NCBI GenBank assembly: GCA_033297205.1
Contig: MU859188.1
Coordinates: 1 to 64,000 of the forward strand
Direction of reading: 5' to 3'
DNA from: Pseudoneurospora amorphoporcata
Lineage: Eukaryota > Ascomycota > Sordariomycetes > Sordariales > Sordariaceae
DNA: 64,000 nt
Made by a program: the position numbers and the translations under genes. Shown here piece after piece: positions 34,598-45,468 of the stretch. Positions within the stretch are counted from its first letter, which is position 1; every line of letters starts with the position of its first letter. The notes beneath the pieces were generated by a model, which ran no database searches, was not told the origin of the DNA, and saw only the letters and a list, made by a program, of their open reading frames with translations.

Positions 34598-37500
34598 TGA
34601 AGCAAATCATTCTGTTCAACTTTTTTTCCTTTTCTTTGGTTTTGACATGTGACATCTTGGGTTTTTGGTTCCTAACCTGAATTGTATGCGGTCGGGATTA
34701 TCCGAGCAGGAATTCTTTTTGGGGGATTGAGGCTCAAAAAGTTTAATGGAGAAACCGGTGTTTGAAGTCCTGAGGGGGTGGGTGTGTGCGCGCCATGACG
34801 TCCTTATACATGCTTGTGTTTTTTTGGATTTTGGTGATGCATTTTCCTTGTTGGGACGAGTAGTTTCTGACCATTTGCATTGCGATGACTTGCTTGAAAC
34901 GAAGAGGAGCCGCTCAAGTTCTCCTTGCTCCCCCAATGCCTTGCGATGCGTGCCTCCTTGAACAACACCGTCGCTGGGCAGTAAGATAACCCAGAGTTGC
35001 AGGTCATGTTCATCTGATGTCAATCACACAGACTCGTTCATCGACATTGATACCGGATCCGAAGCATTGGATTCAGTACATCGGACATGCGTGGCCGTGT
35101 CCATGGAACTCGGGAGTCCTGCATCCCCAGACACTTCCCCAACTCCTCCATCTTCACTCTCTCACAGGACTATCCCTCGGACTTAGACTCGCCCTTTTCG
35201 TTGCCGAATAAACGCTGTCACCCAATAGGATAAAGGCATTCCAAGTACCACTTCGATATTTTTAAGGGGAACTACAGGTAATAGCTAGCCCGTACGTGTC
35301 CACCTCTCACTTGTGGCGCATCATTGTTATGGTCATCGCACACATACACCCAAATGCGGCGGCACTTCTAAATTTTTGCCTTACCCTCTGCGTCTGGGTT
35401 AGGCAGCTAAGTTTACCCCACAGACATACTTCGTATCAAACTTAAGGTTCGCCGACGACACTCGTCTTGAAGTTAGGTAGTGCTGCCTTGTCCAAGATCA
35501 AATAGAAGGTACCTCTAGAGCTAATGCCGAGGTATGACAAGCGAAACATAGAAATCTCAGACCGGAAGCCCATAGGACTTGCTCCATTCCCGTCATTTGA
35601 TGGTCTTCTCGGCCCACGTGATCGTTTGGCAGGATGATTCAGAAAATTCTGTCTCGTGTGTTTGGGAATCAACTTGGAGAAAATTAAATTGGCGTAGGAG
35701 GGTCGTAGTAGCCCTTGCGTAGATATCTACACTCTGGTCGTGATTACCTCAACCTCACCAACGTAGTCTGATCATTTAGATGTACCTGAGATCACGGACT
35801 GCCTACCTACCTACAAACCACCCTAACTCAAATCATGGCCAACGTCAATAACCACCCGTCTAACCTAAATATCACACTTCTCCCGGAAGGGCACCTTTAC
35901 TTTCGGGCTTTCAGAATTCAATTCTTACACGCGGATGGACATGTCCACAGAAAGACGTGGTGATGATTGCCTCCTCGTCTGTCAAGGTTGCGTAAATGCG
36001 CCGTCATGCTGGACTAACAACCATAGCTTGAGTCTTTTACGTAGATCGTCTCACGTCTGATATGAGAAGTTGATGCTGTTGTAAAGAAAACTTGCAAGGT
36101 GTTAGCAGGATATTCAAACGACTCCCTTGCCAGGCATGTTGTGTCATCAATTCAGCAGTCTATTTCGATGGTTTGACTTGGAGCCCAGAGTCGCAACCTC
36201 CGCTGCCATGGAAATGGAGGGCTCTGACTCATGGGAGACCCGAGGATGGTGGTCAAGAATGCCGGGAGAGTGTGTTTGCTTGTCTGGAAATGGGCTTCCA
36301 AATGTCGACGATTCGCTACCGTGACTGGCAATGGCAATCTGTGGCCCCGTAGAACTTGTTTGAGTGTCGCCAAGCTTGATGGCTGCCAAAGGAACACTTG
36401 CGACACTCCCTCGCTGATGTCTGAAAGATCCTGCGACCCCGTGTTCCTCCCAGGGACAAGGGAAACGACGAGAGGTGATCACGATGGAAGCCACCGCGCC
36501 CGTGGAATGTGGAAAGAGTCCTGAGAATAACTTGGAGCTGAGTGAACAAGCATCGAGGGTCCCATCTACGAGGTCAAGGAGGTGGTGGCTGTATACTAAG
36601 AGAAAACCTACCGTGAACTAACCGTCAGAGTGTCCTATAACAATGCTCTCGGCCACAACCTGCTCCTTTGCCCTCTCTTTTGTTATGCTCTGTAACCAGA
36701 CAACCTACCTACCTGATATTTTTCGACTCCAGTGGCATTGCGGATGCTGCTTCTTGATCCGTGGGAAGGAGGCATATATCCCTATTTCAGCTTGTACGTA
36801 CTTGAGTTCCGGTATGTCAATGAAGAGGCTGACAACCGCAGCATCCCAGCCCCGGTTGCTCGCGACCAGCAATCAAAGACCGAATGAGCGAACAGGTTCT
36901 CCGTCTGACGTTCTATTGTGTTTGAGCCGCTCGGAGCCGCTAAACGGACATCCGGGAGCTCGACGCAAGGAGTCCTGGATCCCAACTTGGAGGAAAACAT
37001 GTGGACTCGGGGAGATGACAAGTAAGGATCGTCTATGCCATCACACCTTGACGAGTACCTTGATGGCCAGCGTCTGACCTCCACCACTGGGAAGGCTTGG
37101 AAAGTAGCTGTTCCTGATCAATTTGTGGAGATGTTGAACCAGCTGTAGCCGGTTTGAGCTAAATGGACCAACTGTAGTGTTGGCGAGGCGAGGTTGGGAC
37201 TCTCCGGCGTGTGAGCCCCCTCTGGCCGTCTGAATAGCGGTCCATATCCGGTAGGAATATCGGGGGAAGAACCGATGTTTTGTTGTATGTGACACTCGTC
37301 CGGCCGAATCCGTAAGCAGGGTGGACATGCACGTAGTCGCCCGATAACACTAGACACCGCCCACCCATGCTGTGTACTGTGTCTCGAGACGGCGCCAAAG
37401 AATTCGCACTTTCACCTGCCAGCCAGCCGGCCCGGTAGCCAGGGGAGCTGAAGTATCTCTTCGAATATGTAACAGGCCACCGAGCCCTTGTAGGGTGTTC

Positions 37501-38550
37501 AGTCGATAGAGCCCCAGTATTGAAACCTGGTTGAAGCTGACCAGCCAGCAATACCCGGACTTTTTATAACCATCTAGTGACTGCTACCGATGCTTGGAGT
37601 CACCTTCTTGAGCGTGTGATGGTCACTGCACCGCCGACCGTGAACTGTGATATTGCGTTTGTCTTTGGATCCTGGTGTCCTTTGTTATAGGCTCGACTCG
37701 GTTGGATAGGCTAGCAAGACGATATCCGCACTCCGAAGTTCGGTGGTACACAAGGTAGCCATGTATCTGCGCAGTATCGTGTGCCGTGCTCGTCCGAAAT
37801 TCGTCGAGCTTGCTGCTCTTCTCGCTTCTGGTTCGGCATGGAATGCGGTAGGTAACTCGGCGGTGGAGACTGCTCGGTTCGGAGGGAGGATTTCGGAGAG
37901 GGGTCACATCCTCAGACCGGATGCTTGTCCCCAACTGACTTTCTCTGCGGCCCACAGAAAAAGTCTGGTTCTTGTTTCCATCATCATCGCAAGCTGGAGT
38001 GTCTATCACGGCAGGACATCCGACATGACGTCCTCAATTTTGAGCCAAGATCCAATGGCTAGTAGGTAGGTAGCGGATTGTCATCGTCGTTATCAGCTTG
38101 GCTGATGGCCCGTGCAAAACCCCGCGATAAGGGCTAGCCGCTTGCGAAAAGCCGCTGCTAAAAAGGACACACAGGAAAGGCCCGTGCTCATCACGGACCA
38201 CCGCAAAATGTCACACCAACCGAAAGTAACTAGCAAGGGTCTCGCAGACATTTGCCAACTCGCTAGCGCGCGGCGGGGCTACGGAACAACCTTGTTCTTT
38301 TTTAACCGGCCGATCGCCCAACCAGGGCCAACCAGCCGCCAAGTCCACCGCCCGATGGCCATCAAGGTTCTCACTTCCATGCGCTCTTGCGCTCCGGACT
38401 GGTCACATCCATCACATCAGTTGGCAAGTTGGCGAAACCGAGCGATGACACCCTCATCAACACGAACGAAGAAGAAGAAACGGCTAGAACTCGGACGACG
38501 AGAACATGAACTGAGCACCGAGAGTTGGCAGTCGTGAGCATGCAAAATTC

Positions 38551-38587
<37 letters not shown>

Positions 38588-38984
38588 AACCAACATTCCA
38601 ACAGACACCAAGCAATCATGTTCATGCGCGGTTTGCTGCATCACTCCCACACAGAAAGCTGAGCTTTCGTTGCTGACCGACCTTTTGTCGCATTACTCTT
38701 TTGTGCCGTCTGCAGCTGTCACATCCTGTGTGTCTTGGCCAGTTACATTGCTTGCGCGTTCCGCTCACGACATTGAAACGATGATATCGAATAATATCGA
38801 GTATTAATTGCCCAGCCTCAAACTTGCTCAAAGGAGGAGGGCCATTGCCAATTCTCATCAGGGGTTCAGCCGCTAAAAATGTGACCAGAAAAGAATACAT
38901 GGGATGTGGGAGAAATGCGCGCATCTCCCTACAGAAGTACAGATACAAGCTCTTCCAACCTCGCTGACACTCCGCAGCTCAAAC
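34598..38984. other. Gene desert of about 4.4 kb
   Basis: No convincing gene on either strand; the open frames are short and lack motifs. It contains a 32-base T run at 38555-38586 and, at 38357-38373, a 17-bp sequence that recurs at 40532-40548. Several TACCTACC/GGTAGGTA runs typical of Neurospora-like genomes are present. Confidence 0.45.
38555..38586. repeat. Poly-T tract, 32 bases
   Basis: An uninterrupted T run in a gene-free region, directly preceded by CCCC. No tRNA- or SINE-like sequence borders it. Confidence 0.9.
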
Positions 38985-39545
38985 TCAAAGAGCGAGGGCC
39001 ATGATGGCCAATCCCGCGGCGGCCAAGCCCGAAGCTCCCTGGCGGACGGCAGCAGCGGTGGAAGGGGTGGAAGAAGCAGAAGCGCTGATCGAGCTGGCCT
39101 GCTCCTGGGATCCAGAAGATGCCGTTGCAGTTGCCGAGACGTGGCCAGCGCAGTGCCAATGGTCACCGTGTGCCTCGCAGCCGTAAGACTCCGTCGGGCT
39201 AGGCTTCAAAGAGACCGATGAGCCGGACTTGTCATCGTGGTCATGATCCTCCTCGACGTGGTCATGGTCGTCATGGTCGTGAACCGCGGAGGTAGTCGCA
39301 GTCACGGATGAGACGCTGGCAGCGGTCACGACTGTGGCGAGAGAGGTGACCTTGGGACCAGAGCAGTGCCTGAAATTGTCAGTTGCTGTGCCCTTGGGGG
39401 TATGAATCAGTGTGAGTACATCAACATACCAGTGGTCGCCGTGAGGTTCGCAGCCAACCGAATCAGTGGGCGAGGGAGCAAGGGACTGGGCCAGTGCAGT
39501 ATGCACAAAACCCAAGAGGAACGGCGCAACAGTGGACAGCTTCAT
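38985..39545 (-). CDS. GPI-anchored Cys/His-rich protein, putative surface metal binder, 166 aa
   Basis: Coding exons are 39545-39430 and 39369-38985. The 60-nt intron has donor GTATGT, branch ACTGAC and acceptor TTTCAG, phase 2 inside a Trp codon. Residues 1-19 are a signal peptide. Two near-identical modules follow: SPTDSVGCEPHGDHWHCSG (C32..C41) and SPTESYGCEAHGDHWHCAG (C103..C112). Between them residues ~68-86 are an Asp/His tract (HDHDDHDHVEEDHDHDD), a likely divalent-metal site. The C-terminus is Ser/Ala-rich and ends in a hydrophobic stretch (GLAAAGLAIMALAL) fit for GPI anchoring. It is divergently arranged with the ZIP transporter gene at 41456, whose ectodomain has the same kind of C-x2-H-x5-C module. 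Zinc capture for the transporter is inferred; copper or another metal cannot be excluded. Confidence 0.8.
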   Translation of the reverse strand: MKLSTVAPFLLGFVHTALAQSLAPSPTDSVGCEPHGDHWYVDVLTLIHTPKGTATDNFRHCSGPKVTSLATVVTAASVSSVTATTSAVHDHDDHDHVEEDHDHDDKSGSSVSLKPSPTESYGCEAHGDHWHCAGHVSATATASSGSQEQASSISASASSTPSTAAAVRQGASGLAAAGLAIMALAL

Positions 39546-39772
39546 GTTGTTGACTTGGCAAGTGGCTGACTGCAAAGACTGAGACGAGTGGCTATCGGGT
39601 CTGTCTGCTGATGCTTCCTTCTCATCTTGCCGTATTTATCCTCATTCTGAGTTCTATTGCCCAGCCTTGGCCGTCAAGCAATATCTGAGAACAAGCTGAA
39701 CATGCTCATGCAGAGATGGCTCATGGTGAGCGGTTGCGGTCGAGTGAGCAGATCCCAACCATCGTGAGGAGT

Positions 39773-39786
39773 CCATCAAGGTGCCC
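39773..39786 (+). promoter_or_regulatory. CCATCAAGGTGCCC motif, GPI-gene side
   Basis: A 14-base sequence 228 bases upstream of the GPI gene start, repeated exactly at 40550-40563 on the transporter side. The core AAGGT resembles half of the yeast Zap1 zinc-response element ACCTTNAAGGT. Regulatory role is inferred. Confidence 0.35.
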
Positions 39787-40533
39787 GAAGGACGAGGGAC
39801 TCGGTTCAATTCTCGTGATGCCTCATTCTTGGCGGCATGGTGGCGTTGGTGCCAAGAAAGCATCTCCTGGACCTGACTCGGAAATCTAAGGTTTGGCTTT
39901 GGTGGTCGTCGTGGGGGCGTGAGTCCACCCTCATCCTCCTGAGCAGGTGGGCAGCAAGGAAAAGAAAATGAGTTGAGACGACGGATAGACTTGGCGCAAA
40001 TCCCTACAGGGCTCCCGTGTTGATGTTGGCGACTTTGGAAAGCTTCCATCGGTAGGCTGGAGCTGAGAGATGGAGAAATATCCGTGTGTGAAAGCGCGAG
40101 TGTCAGTGGCAGTGATGTCGGGAATCAAGCATCCCGAACGCTCTTATGGATCGGTATCCTTGTTTCCGATAAGCGCGTGGCATCCCCACGGACCATGTGT
40201 CTCCCGACCAGATGGTATTCGAGAAGAATTCTTCATGCTGATGAGGTGTGCTTCTGAGCAGTTTGGGGATGAGGCATCGCACATCAAGAACAATGATCGA
40301 TGCACCGACAGAGCGATGCGTCTTCCACTTGGAGACAATGGAAGAATGCAGCTGCAGAAGCTCGATTGACAAGGACAATGGCAACTGCCAGTTTCGGATG
40401 AAAGAGAAGTCTGGTTGGCGCCTTCCAATCGATAAAAGAGAATCAATGACAATTACGCAAAGCTGAGCCCCACCGCAGCAGGGGGTATACCGGGAAGGTA
40501 CGTACCGTTCGGAGCGCGCAGGGAACTATCTGG

Positions 40534-40563
40534 CCATCAAGGTTCTCAACCATCAAGGTGCCC
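40534..40563 (+). promoter_or_regulatory. Two CCATCAAGGT motifs, ZIP-gene side
   Basis: CCATCAAGGT at 40534-40543 and CCATCAAGGTGCCC at 40550-40563, 16 bases apart in the same orientation. The second reads ACCATCAAGGT with its flanking base, one mismatch from the Zap1 consensus ACCYYNAAGGT. It sits just inside the left end of the ATG-free leader, where a promoter would be expected. Role inferred. Confidence 0.4.
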
Positions 40564-41455
40564 TCAGTGCTGAGACAAGATTAGGACCCGTACTACGCCC
40601 CGTTGCGCCAGCAAAAGCAGCCCACCCATTGGCTGGGAGCTGTCTTTACCAAGGAAACGACTCCACTGCCTGCAGAAACTACTTGTCCTGCTGCTTTTCC
40701 TCTTTCGTGGCCAGCCGCAGCCTCTCGGCTCGGTGTGTGTCCGGGCCGGTCTGCTTTCTGCTCCCTCCCCGACGTGGGCCGTTTGGAAACCTGGACAGTT
40801 TGAATCAGTTAATTCCTCCCAATCTTCTTCTCCCTCGTCTTCCCATTGTTGTGTTCGCGAACCTCTTTTCACCAATTCCCAATTCCATTTCGTCTCTGCA
40901 GGGCTCGCTCGGCACATCCCGCACCCCTCGCCTCCAAGTCCCCAATTCGACCTCCCCAAAAGTGGAATTACGCACGTCACTCACCACCCCGTCTCGTCTG
41001 AAGCTTCCGAGACACTCAACCCGGATCCACCACCAGCTTGGCCTACCTTTACGACATCCACGTCCCTCGATCATATACCAGTTAGGCAATTCGACCGAAG
41101 CAGTAGACGTCTCAAACCACACGGCGATCTTCATTGCGACATCTCTCACCGGCCAATCTCACCCTTCACTTCACTCCCGCGAGTCAACACACCTCACTTG
41201 AGCCTCCAATCTCACTACTTGAGAGCTGTCAACGCCTTCAGCCTATACTTCCCTCATCCCTCACCGAGCGAAGGACATCCTAGCCTGGTCTACTCACGCA
41301 ACCCATCAGCTACTCTCACGATATCCGGCAGCTACCAACCGAGAATAGCCTCTCTTCACGTCACACTATTTCATCTCAACCTCTAGGCTTCGCGCAGCCT
41401 ATACTTCTCTCGGTGGCCCTTGACCTCCGGGGCTAGCGGCATCCCTAATCTCATC

Positions 41456-43171
41456 ATGGCTGGCCTACTCCCCTCAAACAGGAAATCAGTCCTTCAGTAT
41501 GCCTTGACGGCACTGCTCCTTCAGTTTACCTCCGCCTCTCAGATACAACACAGAGCGCCACAGGTCACAGCTGCTCCCACCGCGACCACTGCTTTAGCGG
41601 CCGTTCCCACCGCTATTTCAGGCTGTCACTTGCATGATAATGAAGTGTGGGTGCTCTGATATCATTTCTTATGTGTGTCACTGGATTACTGACCTGACCG
41701 CCACAGATTCTGCCTCGCTGGTGAAACCGAGTACTCTGTTCACACTACGGCCACTGCTACCTCTGAGCTTCCTGCTCAGTTTACGGGATGCCACTCTCAC
41801 GACGATGCGCTGTACGTTTCGTTGCCACCACCTTTCCTGTCTCATGGCCCATATTGACTGGAAGCAGATTCTGTGAGACGCCAAGTGGAGATGTGGAGAT
41901 CTCACTAGTAGCCGAGGAATCCGAAGAAGATGATCACCACCACGATGAAGATGAAGCGACGTCCTCTACTAGCGAAAAGAAGTGCCACTTCCACGCTGGT
42001 GTCGAACACTGCACTGGTGGCGATGAGCATGAGGGAGAGACTGCAACATGCGAGGGGACCGACCGAGACTACAACATCCGTCTCAGAGTCGGTCTCTTGT
42101 TCGCCATGTTGGGAACCAGCTCCTTTGGTGTCTTCAGTCCCATTCTGCTCTCCAACTTTGTCTCGCCAAACAATGTCTTCATCACCATCTTGAGGCAATT
42201 CGGGACTGGCGTCGTCATCTCTACTGCGTTCATCCACCTGTTTACTCACGCTCAGCTCATGTTTGCTAGCGAATGTCTGGGAGAGCTTAGTTTCGAAGGC
42301 ACAGCAGGAGCCATTGCTATGGCCGGCATCTTCATTTCGTTCCTTGCAGAGTATTTCGGCGTTCGTGTCTTGCAGTGGCACGCCGCCAAGACGGAAGCAC
42401 GCAACATCGAGAACGGTGGAGAGAAGGAAGACTCGGCCCACAGGACTGAGATGGTCAACATCATGGTCTTGGAGTGCGGTGTCATCTTCCATTCTATTCG
42501 TAAGTCACGCCCTTCCTACAACCCTTCCTGTGGACAGCCGCTAATCAGGTATCACAGTAATCGGCATTACCCTGGTTGTCGCTGGCGACGCCTTCTTTCT
42601 CACTCTTTTCGCAGTAATCGTATTCCATCAAATGTTTGAGGGCATTGCCCTTGGATCCCGCATCGCGGCCCTCGGAACTCTCCCCCCGATCAACGCGGCC
42701 TCCTCGGTCCACAGCCATTCGCATCACGGTCACAGCCACCACGGCCACAGTCACGCCCATGAGGTTAAGCGCCCAAGCCCGCCTGCTGAGCCCCACTCAC
42801 CAACCTGCACCGATAATGGAGTGGTCTCGGAAGACGAGTCAGTGGGAGTCACCGTCATCAAGCCCGTCTCGCTCAGGAAGAAGCTCCTTCTTGCTTCCGG
42901 TTTCGCTTTGGTCACCCCTATCGGCATGGCCATCGGCATTGGTGTGCTGAACCAGTTCAACGGCAACGACCCTTCGACTATCATTGCTATCGGCACCCTC
43001 GACGCCGTTTCTGCTGGCATCCTTATGTGGGTTGGCATCGTTGAAATGTGGGCTCATGACTGGATGTTGGGCGGCGAGATGACCACTTCCGGTCCTCTTC
43101 GGACACTTGCTGGTCTTACTTCTCTTATCGTGGGTCTGGCCGTGATGAGTTTGCTTGGAAAGTGGGCTTAA
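41456..43171 (+). CDS. ZIP-family metal (zinc) transporter with Cys/His-rich ectodomain, 513 aa
   Basis: Exons are 41456-41646, 41707-41811, 41868-42499 and 42558-43171; introns are 60, 56 and 58 nt. The joins restore ..HDNEVFCLAG, ..HDDALFCETP and ..IFHSILIGITLVVAGD. After a hydrophobic N-terminus (signal or anchor), three modules fit C-x2-H-x5-C: C57-C66, C92-C101 and C138-C147, with EEDDHHHDEDE between the last two. About eight membrane segments follow from ~residue 165. ZIP signatures are FIHLFTHA in TM2, CGVIFHSILIGITL in TM4 and VFHQMFEGIALGSR in TM5. A His-rich loop follows TM5 (HGHSHHGHSHAHE). The protein imports Zn2+ (perhaps Fe2+ or others) across the plasma membrane by family. The leader is long and ATG-free. 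The donor of intron 1 (GTGGGT) is weak but is the only one that fits. The neighbour across the divergent promoter carries the same module. Confidence 0.92.
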
Positions 43172-44325
43172 TGAGACTCAGAGGCCGCATACTCTTTTTT
43201 CTAGGATACCTATTTGCTTCTTTGGATTCGCGGGCGTTTTCCGAAAAAAAATTCTTGGGTTACGGTTATTGGGCATAGCGATTGGGAAAATTTTGCTTGG
43301 ATGTGTTGATCACACGAAAAGCCGCTGGGATTTGCATTTGGCGCAAAGATATCTAATGAAGCATATCTTGACATGACAGCATGACATAGAAAGCATTTCG
43401 ATTTTTCGACAGTAAGCAAGTTGGAGAACGCATATTCGGTAGAAGAGAGGCAAAGTTTAGATGACCAAACCAACAATTCATGAACTTGGTACACTCATTT
43501 TCTTGTTCAAACGTAACAAGGTGACACAGCATCAAATAGCATATCCTGAATTTGGCAGTAAGTAGGGGCCCGAGTCTTGTGTAACTTGGAGGTCGCATTT
43601 GTTGTTGGTCACCATGTAGTGTTATGCTGGGACGACATAGAATCTCGCACGTAGGATTTCGTATAATTGCTTGCTCAGCACCAAACACCTAAACAAATGT
43701 CTATTGTAGACTCTTAACGGTGCTAAGTGTACAACGACGAATGTATGCTTCAAGGGATGATCTGCTTCCAGATACAATATCCATTGTAAGAAGATGAGAT
43801 GGCAACCTTGATCGTTGAAACGCCACCGGTTTAGCTAGCTGCCTCAATTAGCATTGTCTACACTTAACTGTGCTCATGACAAGGGCACATAGCATGATAA
43901 TTTTGGTGAAGGTGTTCGTTCACGTTTTGTTCCCACTGCCCCAAAAAAAGAAACTGGCATGGCACATCGCTAGTCAGGAACAATGCATGCATTGCATACG
44001 AAACCGAGGTCTTGGACATGGCACATTGCGCATCGTAACCTGCATTCATAAACCAAGAAAATCAGAACAACTTACGCTAACAAAAGAAAGATCGCAAACT
44101 TTCATGATAGAAAAGGTGTGAGATCACGAACGATAGATGGAGTGATCGATATGATGGATGATGATGCTATGAAAGAGAGGAGAGCGCAAAGTCTGGAGGG
44201 CTAGAAACGGTGGGTAGAAACCAGGGCACGAGTGGAGCAGGCGAACAGATGGCCTGTGCCCCGGAACCCACCAACAAAAGGAAGGGAAAGCGTGAAACGG
44301 AGATGGAAAAAAGTGGAAAAAGAAA
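43172..44325. other. Intergenic stretch
   Basis: It holds the 3' flank of the ZIP gene and the flank of tRNA-Ile. No gene or clear repeat is seen. Confidence 0.5.
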
Positions 44326-44423
44326 TGCCCAATAACAGGATTGAACTGTTGACCTTCGCATGGACTTGATATCAGAAGAAACCGATATTAGTACGACGCT
44401 CTAACCAGCTGAGCTAATCGGGC
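44326..44423 (-). tRNA. tRNA-Ile (anticodon AAT) with intron
   Basis: 98 bases on the minus strand, about 74 after removal of a 24-base intron. The acceptor GCCCGAT pairs with ATTGGGC (one G-T pair); discriminator A. The D arm has TAGCTCAGCTGGTTAGAGC. The anticodon stem TCGTA pairs with TGCGA and the spliced loop reads CTAATAA, with the intron one base 3' of the anticodon as is usual. The T arm AACAG/CTGTT holds TTCAATC. The intron contains GATATC, which can pair with the anticodon region. Confidence 0.9.
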
Positions 44424-44740
44424 TAGTGCTGATTGTTGAAAATAGGCGCTCCACTTAGCATTATCTAGAACACTTTGCACAGACACGACCCCGAGCCCGT
44501 GCTGCCTCGGCCGTGATGATCCCCGAATGCTTGGGGGACACTCGCGGGTATCTCTGGTTTACTGCGCAAATATTTCAAGAACGGTGGCTCAACAAGATGA
44601 TTCTCAATGGATATGAACGATGCTTTGGATTTGGTAGCTTCGAGTGTAGTGAAAAGTGACAGAAGCTCGCCCGGTAGAGTGGCCGTTACGGCCTGCTTCG
44701 CTCTCCGGCTCATCACCATACACAAGCCAAGGATTTGCCT

Positions 44741-44784
44741 CACAGCATCACAGCATCACAGCATCACAGCATCACAGCATCACA
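44741..44784. repeat. CACAGCAT tandem repeat, 5.5 copies
   Basis: Five perfect eight-base units from 44741 to 44780 plus a partial CACA. It lies about 40 bases before the long T run. Confidence 0.95.
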
Positions 44785-44818
44785 TATTAGTAGTCTGCCC
44801 GCCGTACGTGTTTGCTTT

Positions 44819-44822
<4 letters not shown>

Positions 44823-44900
<78 letters not shown>
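44823..44900. repeat. Poly-T tract, 78 bases
   Basis: An uninterrupted run of T, the longest homopolymer in the window. It lies in intergenic DNA. The exact length may be uncertain because homopolymers of this size are error-prone. Confidence 0.9.
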
Positions 44901-45468
44901 CGATTTTTATTGTCGGTCAATCGGTGACTGATCAGCCTCCGCTACCTAACATTTTTGCCTAGAGGAAGCCCTGCGGCACCTGCCCTTGAGGGGTCTTTCT
45001 AGAACCAAGCCAACTACCCTGTAGCTAAGGCGATGGATGAACTCCAGAAAAGCCACAAACACGCTGATGACCTGGAAATGTCCTCCTCATGGATTGATAC
45101 ATCCTGGATTTGCAATCCAATAGTCGCGCTGATAAAACCTTGCCTGAGCCATAATCCTAATCATCCCCTTTCCTCCACCTCACTCATCCGTCTCCAAGTA
45201 GGTAGTCGTTTCTTTGTTGCATTCGTCGTCGGCAACAACCAGGAAAGTCATCCTCTGTCCCTGATTACCTGTACCCAGTACATTAGGGACCCATAGCCTA
45301 ATTGCCGGAATTTCCCGATGTGCTCCAATTGTCTTCGTCTGGTAGATGAGAAGTTGTGTCTAATAGGCCTTCTAGAATCCGGTGGTCAGCGGGTTATTCT
45401 TCCCCCCCCCACCCCCCCACAACTCTTACTCATCGAGCTCCTCCATCTTTAGGGGAAAAAAAAATAGT

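Larger units (their letters stand above)
39546..41455. promoter_or_regulatory. Shared divergent upstream region of the GPI protein and ZIP transporter genes
   Basis: This 1.9-kb stretch separates two gene starts that point away from each other. It contains three copies of CCATCAAGGT, two of them extended to CCATCAAGGTGCCC. The right 1007 bases (40449-41455) contain no ATG on the plus strand and become CT-rich, so a long 5' leader for the transporter is likely. Open frames inside this part have no ATG start and are not genes. The small frames at 39654-40049 have no motifs. Confidence 0.5.
44424..45468. other. Intergenic stretch with simple repeats
   Basis: No gene. It carries the CACAGCAT repeat, the 78-base T run and a poly-C tract near 45403-45418. 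The right end flanks the 3' end of the 2EXR gene. Confidence 0.6.

Noticed and set aside
40733..41386. 217-codon open frame upstream of the ZIP gene
   Set aside because: It has no ATG, lies in the CT-rich leader and has no motif; it is open because the region lacks A-rich stop codons in that frame.
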